Shown here: piece by piece, positions 1 through 6,749 of the stretch | Layout of the letters: every line of letters starts with the position of its first letter | How positions within the stretch are numbered: position 1 is the first letter of the stretch | NCBI GenBank assembly: GCA_012719195.1 | Contig: JAAYAV010000161.1 | Coordinates: 1 to 9,362 of the forward strand | Length of the DNA stretch: 9,362 bases | DNA from: Anaerolineae bacterium | GTDB lineage: Bacteria > Chloroflexota > Anaerolineae > DRVO01 | Direction of reading: 5' to 3' | The notes under the pieces: model-generated | The model's database searches: none | What the model was told of the DNA's origin: nothing | The model's input: only the letters and a program-made list of their open reading frames with translations | Program-made: the position numbers and the translations under genes

Positions 1-204
1 ATCGCCTGGGAGGTGATCGCCGAGTCGTGGGCTCACGGCAACCTCGACATTCTCTTCATCAACTCGAACTACTCGGAGATCGACAGCTTCATTGGCGCCA
101 ACATATGGGATCAGTTGACCCTCGCCAGCATGACGGCCGAGGAAGCCATCACCCAGGCTCTACCCGACCTCGAACCGCTCATCCTGTCTGGCGCCCCGAA
201 ATAG
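1..204 (+). CDS. C-terminal fragment of an ABC-transporter solute-binding protein (sugar type)
   Basis: The open frame enters from the left edge and ends at TAG (202-204), giving 67 visible residues; the start lies outside the window. The tail contains IWDQLTLASMTAEEAITQAL followed by a short acidic/hydrophobic end. This resembles the C-terminal helices of family-1 extracellular solute-binding proteins, where a 'Lt.eeAl..a' helix closes the second lobe. Such proteins capture sugars or oligosaccharides outside the membrane and deliver them to two MalF/MalG-type permeases. The downstream glycoside-hydrolase-like protein and ROK kinase agree with a sugar role. The fragment is too short to name a substrate, and another periplasmic binding family is possible. 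Confidence 0.6.
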   Translation: MAWEVIAESWAHGNLDILFINSNYSEIDSFIGANIWDQLTLASMTAEEAITQALPDLEPLILSGAPK

Positions 205-226
205 TCCAGACCGCGGCTCTTTCGTT

Positions 227-257
227 CGGCTCCCAGGTCGTCACGGCCTGGGAGCCG
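227..257 (+). terminator. Strong stem-loop after the solute-binding protein gene
   Basis: Positions 227-237 (CGGCTCCCAGG) are perfectly complementary to 247-257 (CCTGGGAGCCG), giving an 11-bp stem with a 9-nt loop. It begins 22 nt after the TAG at 204. No T tract follows on the plus strand, so it is not a classical intrinsic terminator. It could be a partial terminator or an mRNA-stabilising hairpin that keeps the binding-protein message abundant relative to downstream genes, a common arrangement in ABC operons. An operator role for the palindrome cannot be excluded. Confidence 0.5.
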
Positions 258-298
258 TGCTGAGACTGCCGACGATGTTTATGCCCGTATGCAGGATC

Positions 299-322
299 CC
301 GCCCGGGCAGGTGCCCCGGCGG
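299..322 (+). other. Second GC-rich hairpin in the leader of the large gene
   Basis: CCGCC (299-303) pairs with GGCGG (318-322) and GGGC (305-308) with GCCC (313-316). The two helices are separated by one C-C mismatch, and the loop is AGGT. It lies about 60 nt upstream of the next start codon, between the stem-loop at 227-257 and the gene at 384. There is no T run after it. In DNA this GC-rich such hairpins arise easily, so its function is uncertain. The rest of 205-383 shows no gene or convincing promoter. Confidence 0.3.
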
Positions 323-383
323 TAGGCGGCAGCGATGCGCCGGCCGGCACGCGCACTGAGACAGCACCTCTGGAGATGGCCCC

Positions 384-3300
384 ATGTCCGACGGTGTTCA
401 GCGCCTCATCAGCTACACGTGGAAGGAACTGGTGCTGCCTGAAGATGCGGTGGACCTAGCCCTGTCCACGACAGGCTCGTCGGCCACCGCCTCGACTGCC
501 GGCCGCGACCCCATGGGCGCCATCAACGGCAACCACTCCCTCGCGGGGTGGGCCCAGGGCAGGAACGGCTGGGAGGCCACCGCCACGCCCACACACCCCA
601 ACTGGTGGGGTGACTGGCTGGAGATCGCCTTCCCCGAGCCGCGCCCTCTCGATACCATCATCGTCTACACCCTGCCCGAGCATGTCCTCGGCCGAAACCG
701 GCTGGGCCTGCGCGACTACCAACTACAGCTGCGAGCCGGCAGCAGCGACGACTGGGAGACGGTGGACACCGTCCGCGGAAACACCAGCGGCACGCTGGTG
801 CATCGCTTCGCCGAGCGTCCCGTGCAGGCCATCCGTCTCTGGATCACGGCCGCCAACACCGGCGACGAGCTTTCGGCGATGTCCTACGCGCCCAACCTGG
901 CCCGGGTGCTTGAGGTGGAGGCCTACCGGCTGGGCGACGCCGACCTCTGGCATGAGGAAGAGCGCCAAGTGCCTCTCGATGGCGGCCATCGCTACCGCCT
1001 GGCAATACTGCGGGACGACTTCCCGGCGGTGGCCGGCAGCACACCGGCCTCGCCCGAGAGCCTGGCTGAGCTGTTCCGAGAGGCGGGATTCACCGTGACC
1101 TTCCTCGACGGGCGCGACCTGACCTCTCCGGAGGTGCTCTCGGCGACCAACTTCGACGTGTTCGTGCATCCGTACGGTCCTGCCTTCCCCCTGAATACGG
1201 CCCTCTACCAGTACCTCCAGGATGGTGGCCATCTTCTTGCCCTCGGGGGCTACGCCTTCACCGAGGCCCTACAGTGGGAGAACGGTCACTGGGTTGCCAC
1301 GGGGTTCGACCCCGGGCTTAGCGCGAGCGTGTGTCGCCGTTCCGATTACTTCACCGAGCTGCGGGAGCAGTTGCGGCTCTTCGGGGCTCCGGGCCACTCC
1401 CTCCGCGACGTGGCCTACATCGCCACCGCACCGGAGCAGTCGGTCGTCGCCACGCCCGTCCACCGCGAAGGGTCGGTGTCCGGTCCGTCGGCGGTGGCGA
1501 TCGTGGGCGATGGCCTCTCGTTGGAGGAAGCGGAGGCCTCCGTTGCGGACGGTCGCTGGCAAGCCTACGCGCAGAAGGTGCGCGAGGCCTTGGCAGGGCA
1601 GGCACCCCTGCGCGGCTTCGCCACCGAGCACTACCGGCCGCTCTTCTCCCGGCCGTGCAGCCGCTGGCTGCCCCTGCTGAGCGCCTATGATCGCTATGGT
1701 CGCGAGCGGGGCACGGTCCTGGCGGCGCTGCTCCACCACGATGGACTCTACCGCGGCTCCCGCTGGGCCTACTGCGGCGTCAATGACGTAGACCTTTTCG
1801 GCAGCGGTGAGGAGGCCATGCGTGCCGCCCTCCTGGAGACGGTCAGGTTCCTTCTGGCCGGGCTTACGCTCCACAACGTGGCGAGTGAGTTCGACTGCTA
1901 CCGTCAGGGGGAGGCGGTCACCGTCTCCGCTGTCGTCGACAACGCAGGCCGGGAGCCCACCTCCGCCAGGCTGGTCCTGCGCGTGCTGGACGGCGACAGC
2001 GGCAGCGTAGCCTTCGAGGCAGCTGAAGACCTGACGCTCGAGCCCGGTGGCTGGCGGAAGGTCAGCGCCACTTGGAAGCCGGAGCGATTCGCCGCCGACC
2101 TCTACCGGGTGGAGGCGGCGCTCTCTATGGGAGATGCGCCCTACGATCGGGCTGAGAGCGGCTTTGCCGCCTGGAACGATCGAACCATCAAGGCCGGGCC
2201 CAGCCTGGAGTACCGCGACAACTACTTCCGCTTTCAGGGCAAGCGACGTTACCTGCAGGGCGTCCGGGATGATGGCCTGCACCTCCACGGTCAGACCAAG
2301 GAAGATGCCCTCTGGTGGGGCCGCCAGTACCGCATGATGCGGGACTACGGCGTGGACGTGGTCTCGCCTGTCTTCTTCTCCGTCTACATCGAGGGATTGG
2401 GCTGGGGCGAACCGGACGATGATCTCATCCCGGAAGTGGTCCTTCGCCAGCTCGATGCCCAGGTGCTGCTCTCCCAGAAGCACGGACTGGTCTACGCTCC
2501 TTGCCTCTTCTTCCTGGCTGAGGACAAGGCCGAGTATCGCCCTCAGCTCAGCCGCCGTGTCGCTCGGGTCATCGGCGAGCGCTACAAGCATGTGCCGGGG
2601 ATCATGTTCTACATTTTCGACGATGGCGTTCGCGACGACCCGCGCTTCTTCAACGCCTGGGCCAAGGAAGTGGTGGCCGGTCTCCGCGAGTGTGGCCGCA
2701 ACTACATCGTCACCGCCGAACAGGCGACCATCCGTTCCGGCGCCGACGTGTTCCGCGACATGACGCAGGAACTGGACTTCGCCGCCAACTCCTGCTACCA
2801 CGGCGCTGAGAACCCGGCTGCCAGCCGACTCCTCGACATGCGCGTCGCCGGCAAGAGCTGGAGCAATGCTGAGTTTGGTCGTCAGGCCTCCACCGGCTCA
2901 CCGGCCGACCTCCACCCCTACTTGCTGCAGCCTCACCATGCCTTCGGCATGGGCTACTCGCTCGCGCTCAACTGGAAGTGGAAGGACAACGATCACTGCA
3001 TCTTCCCCTGGGGCGTCGTCTACCCCGGCGATTGGGTGCCGAAGGACGAGCTCTATGCCTTCCGGAATGAGGCCCTGCTCTTTCGCCATTTCCAGCCGTA
3101 CTACCGTACCCCACCGGTCCTGGTGGTTCTGCCCCGGCAGCACTGGGCCAAGGACTACATGCACCTCTACCCGTACCTCATGGAGCTGCTGGGACTGCTC
3201 ATCGACCAGGGGGTGGACTTTGCCCCCGTTGATGAGACCGGTCTGGCCCATCTCCCGGAGGACGCCGCTACCCTGGTCTATCCCATCCCCCAATGCGCCC

Positions 3301-4274
3301 CTGACTACGTCTTCCCCCTGCTTCGGGACTTCGTAGCCCGTGGTGGAAACCTCTGGCTGAACGGGGCCGACCGCGCGCTGGCTGAGGACACCGCGGCCGG
3401 CGCAGCTCTGCGCGAGCTGGTGGGCGCGGGCTTCGCCGGCTGGATCGGTGGCGAGCACCTGCTGGGGCAGTCTCTCGCCCGGCGGCTGCCGCGGGTGGCC
3501 ATCGCGCCCACGGGAGCCATCGCGGGCCTGGCAGGGCATCACGGTCAGCCCTGCGTGCGCCTGTCGCCCCCGTCGGGACAGGTGGCCGCTGCCGACGAGG
3601 ACGGCAACCCGGTGGTGCTGCGCAACCGGCTCGATCGGGGCCTGGTCATCTACTCCACCGACGTGACGCTGGAGGGCGCGCGCACCACATTGCCGGCCTT
3701 CCTCAACGCCGCCGGCGTGCCGCGGCACCCTGCCGGCCAGCCGGGGGTGCAGGTGTTCTCCCTGCCCAGCGACGAGGCTCAGGTCTACACCGTGACCACT
3801 GACACTTGGGACCAGGCGCCGCGCCTGGTGGACTTCCCGGCCGGTCCGTACAGGCCGCGCCTGGGGATCGGCGGGCAGGGCGTGGGGCTCCTGGCCATCA
3901 ACCGGTCCGGCCAGCCCTGCGCCGTTGAGGGCCTGAGCCTGGAGAGCGGCGCCGGCCAGCCGATCATTCAGTCCACCGGTCACGTCATGCTAACGGCTAA
4001 GGGTGCGGCCGGCCTGAGCGAGGCCGACGGGCTCCTGCTCACGACCATCGAGCCGGGCGAGTTCCGGCTGCGCACCGACCAGCCTTTGCATGCCCTCGTC
4101 GGCGACATCGTGGACGGACACTGGCAGGAACGCGAAAGGCTCCCGGTGAGTTGGCACCACAACATGTTGGAGCTGCAGATGGACTCCAGCGCGGCGCGGA
4201 GCCTCATCGTGCTCACCACGGAGACGCAGCAGCAAGCGAACCTGGCCTGGGTTGAGGAGCTTCTGCAGGAGTAG
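384..4274 (+). CDS. Large multidomain glycoside-hydrolase-like protein with N-terminal discoidin (F5/8C-like) domain
   Basis: This 1296-residue protein has an ATG start preceded by GGAG (372-375) at 8-nt spacing and ends at TAG. No signal peptide or membrane segment is visible, so it should be cytoplasmic unless exported in another way. Residues about 25-183 look like a galactose-binding/discoidin beta-sandwich (WWGDWLEIAF, then AIRLWIT and EVEAYRLG). Residues about 200-295 resemble a class-I glutamine-amidotransferase-like or ThuA-like fold (DVFVHPYG, then QDGGHLLALGG). About 496-580 is Ig-like. From about 614 to 890 there is a TIM-barrel-like region of the GH-A clan type. It has EFG at 830-832 where a strand-7 nucleophile Glu is expected, but FYIFDDG at the strand-4 position, with Asp746/Asp747 instead of the usual Asn-Glu. 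A second amidotransferase-like domain (about 910-1030) and C-terminal beta-rich segments follow, as in beta-galactosidase trimerisation domains. The likely role is glycan cleavage or binding; substrate and activity are unknown. The domain assignments are by eye. Confidence 0.7.
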   Translation: MSDGVQRLISYTWKELVLPEDAVDLALSTTGSSATASTAGRDPMGAINGNHSLAGWAQGRNGWEATATPTHPNWWGDWLEIAFPEPRPLDTIIVYTLPEHVLGRNRLGLRDYQLQLRAGSSDDWETVDTVRGNTSGTLVHRFAERPVQAIRLWITAANTGDELSAMSYAPNLARVLEVEAYRLGDADLWHEEERQVPLDGGHRYRLAILRDDFPAVAGSTPASPESLAELFREAGFTVTFLDGRDLTSPEVLSATNFDVFVHPYGPAFPLNTALYQYLQDGGHLLALGGYAFTEALQWENGHWVATGFDPGLSASVCRRSDYFTELREQLRLFGAPGHSLRDVAYIATAPEQSVVATPVHREGSVSGPSAVAIVGDGLSLEEAEASVADGRWQAYAQKVREALAGQAPLRGFATEHYRPLFSRPCSRWLPLLSAYDRYGRERGTVLAALLHHDGLYRGSRWAYCGVNDVDLFGSGEEAMRAALLETVRFLLAGLTLHNVASEFDCYRQGEAVTVSAVVDNAGREPTSARLVLRVLDGDSGSVAFEAAEDLTLEPGGWRKVSATWKPERFAADLYRVEAALSMGDAPYDRAESGFAAWNDRTIKAGPSLEYRDNYFRFQGKRRYLQGVRDDGLHLHGQTKEDALWWGRQYRMMRDYGVDVVSPVFFSVYIEGLGWGEPDDDLIPEVVLRQLDAQVLLSQKHGLVYAPCLFFLAEDKAEYRPQLSRRVARVIGERYKHVPGIMFYIFDDGVRDDPRFFNAWAKEVVAGLRECGRNYIVTAEQATIRSGADVFRDMTQELDFAANSCYHGAENPAASRLLDMRVAGKSWSNAEFGRQASTGSPADLHPYLLQPHHAFGMGYSLALNWKWKDNDHCIFPWGVVYPGDWVPKDELYAFRNEALLFRHFQPYYRTPPVLVVLPRQHWAKDYMHLYPYLMELLGLLIDQGVDFAPVDETGLAHLPEDAATLVYPIPQCAPDYVFPLLRDFVARGGNLWLNGADRALAEDTAAGAALRELVGAGFAGWIGGEHLLGQSLARRLPRVAIAPTGAIAGLAGHHGQPCVRLSPPSGQVAAADEDGNPVVLRNRLDRGLVIYSTDVTLEGARTTLPAFLNAAGVPRHPAGQPGVQVFSLPSDEAQVYTVTTDTWDQAPRLVDFPAGPYRPRLGIGGQGVGLLAINRSGQPCAVEGLSLESGAGQPIIQSTGHVMLTAKGAAGLSEADGLLLTTIEPGEFRLRTDQPLHALVGDIVDGHWQERERLPVSWHHNMLELQMDSSAARSLIVLTTETQQQANLAWVEELLQE

Positions 4275-4351
4275 ACCGCTGAGAAGTCCGACACGCAGAG
4301 AGATCGCGAGAGATCCTGCCGGTCCTATCGCTTTCGTCTGGAGTTGCGCAA

Positions 4352-5467
4352 GTGACACATAGGGAACGGTTTCTGGCCGCGGTCCACCACCAGGTCCCCG
4401 ATCGTGTGCCCCTCGATTTGATGGGCACGGCAGGGGGATTGGTAGACGAGGCACTCTTCGCCCTGCGAGACTACCTGGGGCTGGAGGACCATCCACGCCG
4501 GTTCCGCACCGGCGAGAACGTCAACTACTACGACGAGCAGATTCTGGACGCGCTGGATATAGACACACGCCGCGTCTGGCTGCGGCAGCCGCCACACGCC
4601 AAGAGGTACCATGGGGACGGATCCGTCACTGACGAGTGGGGTCTCCGGCGGATACCGGTGGGCGGCTACATGCAGATGGCCGATCCGCCGCTGGCCGAGG
4701 CCACCGCTGCCGATCTGGCGCGCTATCCCTGGCCGGACGCCCATCATCCGGCGAGGGTGGAAGGGTTAGCCGAGGAGGCCGCTCGCCTCTGCCAGGAGAC
4801 CGACTACGCCGTGGTCGCCCGCGCGCCCTGCGCCGGCTTCCTCGACATCGCCTGCTGGCTACGCGGCACCGAGCGCTTCATGCAGGACCTGATACTGGAC
4901 CCTGAGTTCGCCCGGAGGCTGGTCGGCTGCATCCTAGACACCGAACTGGCCCTCTTCGAGGCGTTCCTCAAGGCGGTTGGACCCAATGTGCAGATGGTGG
5001 AGACGATGGACGACATGGCGGCCAACAACGGACCGCTTGTCTCCCCCGCCCACCTGCGGGAGTTCATCCTGCCCGCGCACCGGGAGCTGAACGCACTGAT
5101 CAAGAGCCTGGCGCCGGAAGCGGCGATCTTCCTGCATAGCGATGGTGACCTGATGGCGATCATGGGCGATCTGAGCGAGTGTGGGGTGGATGTAACCAGC
5201 CCGACCCAGCCCAACCTGGAGGGCATGCCCTTCGAGCGACTGAAGGCCGAGTTTGGCGACCGCATATGCTTCCACGGCGGAGTGGACAGCCAGGGCGCCC
5301 TGCGCGGCACGCTGGACGATGTGGAAGCGGATGTACGCCGCTGCGTGAGGGATCTGGGCCGGGATGGCGGGTACATCGTCGCCCCCTGCAACCACCTGCA
5401 GGCCGATGTTCCGCCCGCGAATGTGGTGCAGCTGTACCAGGCGGCTCGAGAGCAGGCATATGAGTAG
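4352..5467 (+). CDS. Uroporphyrinogen decarboxylase / MtaA superfamily protein
   Basis: This 371-residue protein starts at GTG 4352, with GGAG (4340-4343) 8 nt upstream. The opening THRERFLAAVHHQVPDRVPL is the standard N-terminus of URO-D-like proteins, which supports this start. Near the C-terminus it has HGGVDSQ (308-314) and APCNHLQADVPPANV (from 344), both hallmarks of the superfamily. True HemE makes coproporphyrinogen; the MtaA/MtbA/CmuA relatives move methyl groups between corrinoid proteins and thiols. In MtaA-like members zinc is held by H-x-C plus a distal Cys. Here His262 (in LHSDGD) and Cys346 are present, but the Cys of H-x-C is Asp264. It is therefore probably not HemE, and its substrate is unknown. 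The 77 bases before it (4275-4351) hold only two GAGAGATC copies 10 bp apart (4298 and 4308). Co-orientation with sugar genes suggests a catabolic methyl-transfer or demethylation role, which is inference. Confidence 0.82.
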   Translation: MTHRERFLAAVHHQVPDRVPLDLMGTAGGLVDEALFALRDYLGLEDHPRRFRTGENVNYYDEQILDALDIDTRRVWLRQPPHAKRYHGDGSVTDEWGLRRIPVGGYMQMADPPLAEATAADLARYPWPDAHHPARVEGLAEEAARLCQETDYAVVARAPCAGFLDIACWLRGTERFMQDLILDPEFARRLVGCILDTELALFEAFLKAVGPNVQMVETMDDMAANNGPLVSPAHLREFILPAHRELNALIKSLAPEAAIFLHSDGDLMAIMGDLSECGVDVTSPTQPNLEGMPFERLKAEFGDRICFHGGVDSQGALRGTLDDVEADVRRCVRDLGRDGGYIVAPCNHLQADVPPANVVQLYQAAREQAYE

Positions 5468-5532
5468 CACGGCCCTGGTGGAGCAGACCCACCGAACGAG
5501 TACGCTCGCCGGAGCGATGCATCCTGACGGCT

Positions 5533-5539
5533 GAGGAGG
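5533..5539 (+). promoter_or_regulatory. Ribosome binding site that fixes the TTG start of the ROK kinase
   Basis: GAGGAGG lies 8 nt before TTG 5548. The next in-frame ATG (5566) is too far from this site and would remove the first beta strand ahead of the DLGGS motif, so TTG is the better start. Confidence 0.75.
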
Positions 5540-5547
5540 CGGAGAGC

Positions 5548-6534
5548 TTGCGTTACGCCATCGGCATGGACCTGGGCGGCAGCAGCGCCAAGCTGGGCCT
5601 GGTCTCCGAACAGGCTGCCGTTCTGGGTAGGGAGATCGTAGCGACGCCCGAGTCGGGCGATCCGCTGCTGGTCCTCCAGCCCTTTGCCGAAGCCGTGGAC
5701 CGACTGGGCGCCCTGGCCCACGCGCGCGGCTTGCAGGTGGCGGCAATCGGGTGTGGTGTCCCCGGCTATCTGGATCCAAGCCGTACCGTCGTCGACAAGA
5801 ACAACATCGCCGCTCTCGATGGCTTCGCCATCAGCCCCTGGCTGCAACAGCGCTTCCGCCTGCCCGTGGCGGTGGACAACGATGCCTGCGCGGCCGCTAT
5901 CGCCGAGGCCGCCTCGACAGGCTCCGACCGGCACGAACGCGTGCTCAGCGTGACCGTGGGATCCGGCATCGGCGTGGTCCTGGTGGTGGGCGGCGATGTC
6001 GCGCGGATCATGCACGGCGTCACCGGCGATGCTGCTCACATCATCGTCGACCACGCGAGCCGGGAACGCTGTCCTCTAGGTTGCCGCGGCTGCCTGGAGA
6101 CGGTGGCCTCCGCCCGCGCCATCGCTCGCTTGGGGCAGCGGGCGGCGGAGAGCGGTGCCTCTCCCTTGCTCGCAGCGAGGCTCAGGAACCTCGGCAGCGT
6201 CACTGGTCTGCATGTCTCTGAGGCCGCTGCTCAGGGCGACCCGGCCGCACTACAGATCATCCGCCAGGCCGGCTACTGGCTGGGCGTCGGGCTGGCCAGC
6301 TGGGCTCCCATCTACGAGCCGGACTTGGTCCTGCTCGGCGGGGCGGTGGCGCAGGCCGGCGACGAGTGGTTGGCGGCAGCGACGGCAGCGATGCGTGACG
6401 TCGGCTACCCGTTCTTCGTGGACAGGATCGAGGTACGCAGGAGCACCCTCGGGAACGACGCGGGCATGGTTGGGGCAGCCTTGCTCGCTCTCCGACAGAC
6501 ACGTCCGCCGGGCAGGTGCCACGCCGCCGGCTGA
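5548..6534 (+). CDS. ROK-family sugar kinase
   Basis: This 328-residue protein is full length for a ROK kinase and has no N-terminal helix-turn-helix, so it is an enzyme rather than a NagC/XylR-type repressor. It shows the phosphate-binding GMDLGGSSAK (residues 6-15) and VDNDACAAAIAE with the catalytic-type Asp112. A glycine-rich VTVGSGIGVVLV segment follows, then the ROK zinc region CPLGCRGCLE (175-184) after His164. The usual ExGH is DAAH (161-164), and the usual CxCGxxGC spacing is altered: the second Cys is two positions later, at 179. ROK kinases phosphorylate glucose, N-acetylmannosamine, allose, fructose and similar sugars in the cytoplasm. The substrate here is not decidable. It lies 80 nt after the URO-D-like gene and probably belongs to the same transcription unit. 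It ends at TGA, directly after the normal family C-terminus, which shows that TGA acts as a stop in this genome. Confidence 0.88.
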   Translation: MRYAIGMDLGGSSAKLGLVSEQAAVLGREIVATPESGDPLLVLQPFAEAVDRLGALAHARGLQVAAIGCGVPGYLDPSRTVVDKNNIAALDGFAISPWLQQRFRLPVAVDNDACAAAIAEAASTGSDRHERVLSVTVGSGIGVVLVVGGDVARIMHGVTGDAAHIIVDHASRERCPLGCRGCLETVASARAIARLGQRAAESGASPLLAARLRNLGSVTGLHVSEAAAQGDPAALQIIRQAGYWLGVGLASWAPIYEPDLVLLGGAVAQAGDEWLAAATAAMRDVGYPFFVDRIEVRRSTLGNDAGMVGAALLALRQTRPPGRCHAAG

Positions 6535-6545
6535 TCCGGCCCGAG

Positions 6546-6588
6546 AAGCGGTCGGCCGCCCTGCCCGCGCCGAGCGGCGGGGCCGCTT
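6546..6588. terminator. GC-rich hairpin between convergent genes
   Basis: AAGCGG (6546-6551) pairs with CCGCTT (6583-6588), and inside it CCGCC (6556-6560) pairs with GGCGG (6576-6580). It begins 11 nt after the ROK kinase stop, in the 215-bp gap between convergent operons, where a terminator is expected. There is no clear T tract, so this is a weak call. The gap from 6535 to 6749 holds no gene. Confidence 0.35.
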
Positions 6589-6680
6589 GGGGGTGACGGG
6601 GCGGTTCCGCGCCTGGGTGCAGGGTCGCGCCTTGTCCGCCCGGGGCCTGATGCTGGCGCCTGATGGCGACGCACTTGCTC

Positions 6681-6722
6681 CGACCTCGCGGTAGATTCCT
6701 CGCTTCCGCTCGGAATGACACG
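6681..6722 (-). repeat. Dispersed-repeat-like intergenic element (CATTCCGAGCG...GCGAGGAATC type)
   Basis: Read on the minus strand this contains CATTCCGAGCGGAAGCGAGG followed by AATCTACCGCGAGG. It matches a widespread intergenic repeat theme, ATTCCGAGCGNAGCGAGGAAT, seen in many bacterial genomes and often mis-translated as small spurious peptides. ATTCC (6695-6699) and GGAAT (6712-6716) form a small hairpin. It lies 28 nt beyond the metY stop and could also help end metY transcription. Only one copy is in the window, so repeat status rests on recalled pattern. Confidence 0.45.
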
Positions 6723-6749
6723 TCTGGCCGGCCGTGGCCTACGCGATGG

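Noticed and set aside
1269..2801. 510-codon minus-strand open frame
   Set aside because: It is antisense to the large plus-strand protein, with no recognisable domain or ribosome binding context.
4298..4315. Direct repeat GAGAGATC twice, 10 bp apart, as an operator
   Set aside because: It is short and partly simple-sequence (GA-rich); nothing else supports a binding site.
4804..6054. 416-codon minus-strand open frame
   Set aside because: It spans antisense to two well-supported genes (URO-D-like and ROK) and the gap between them, with no family motif.
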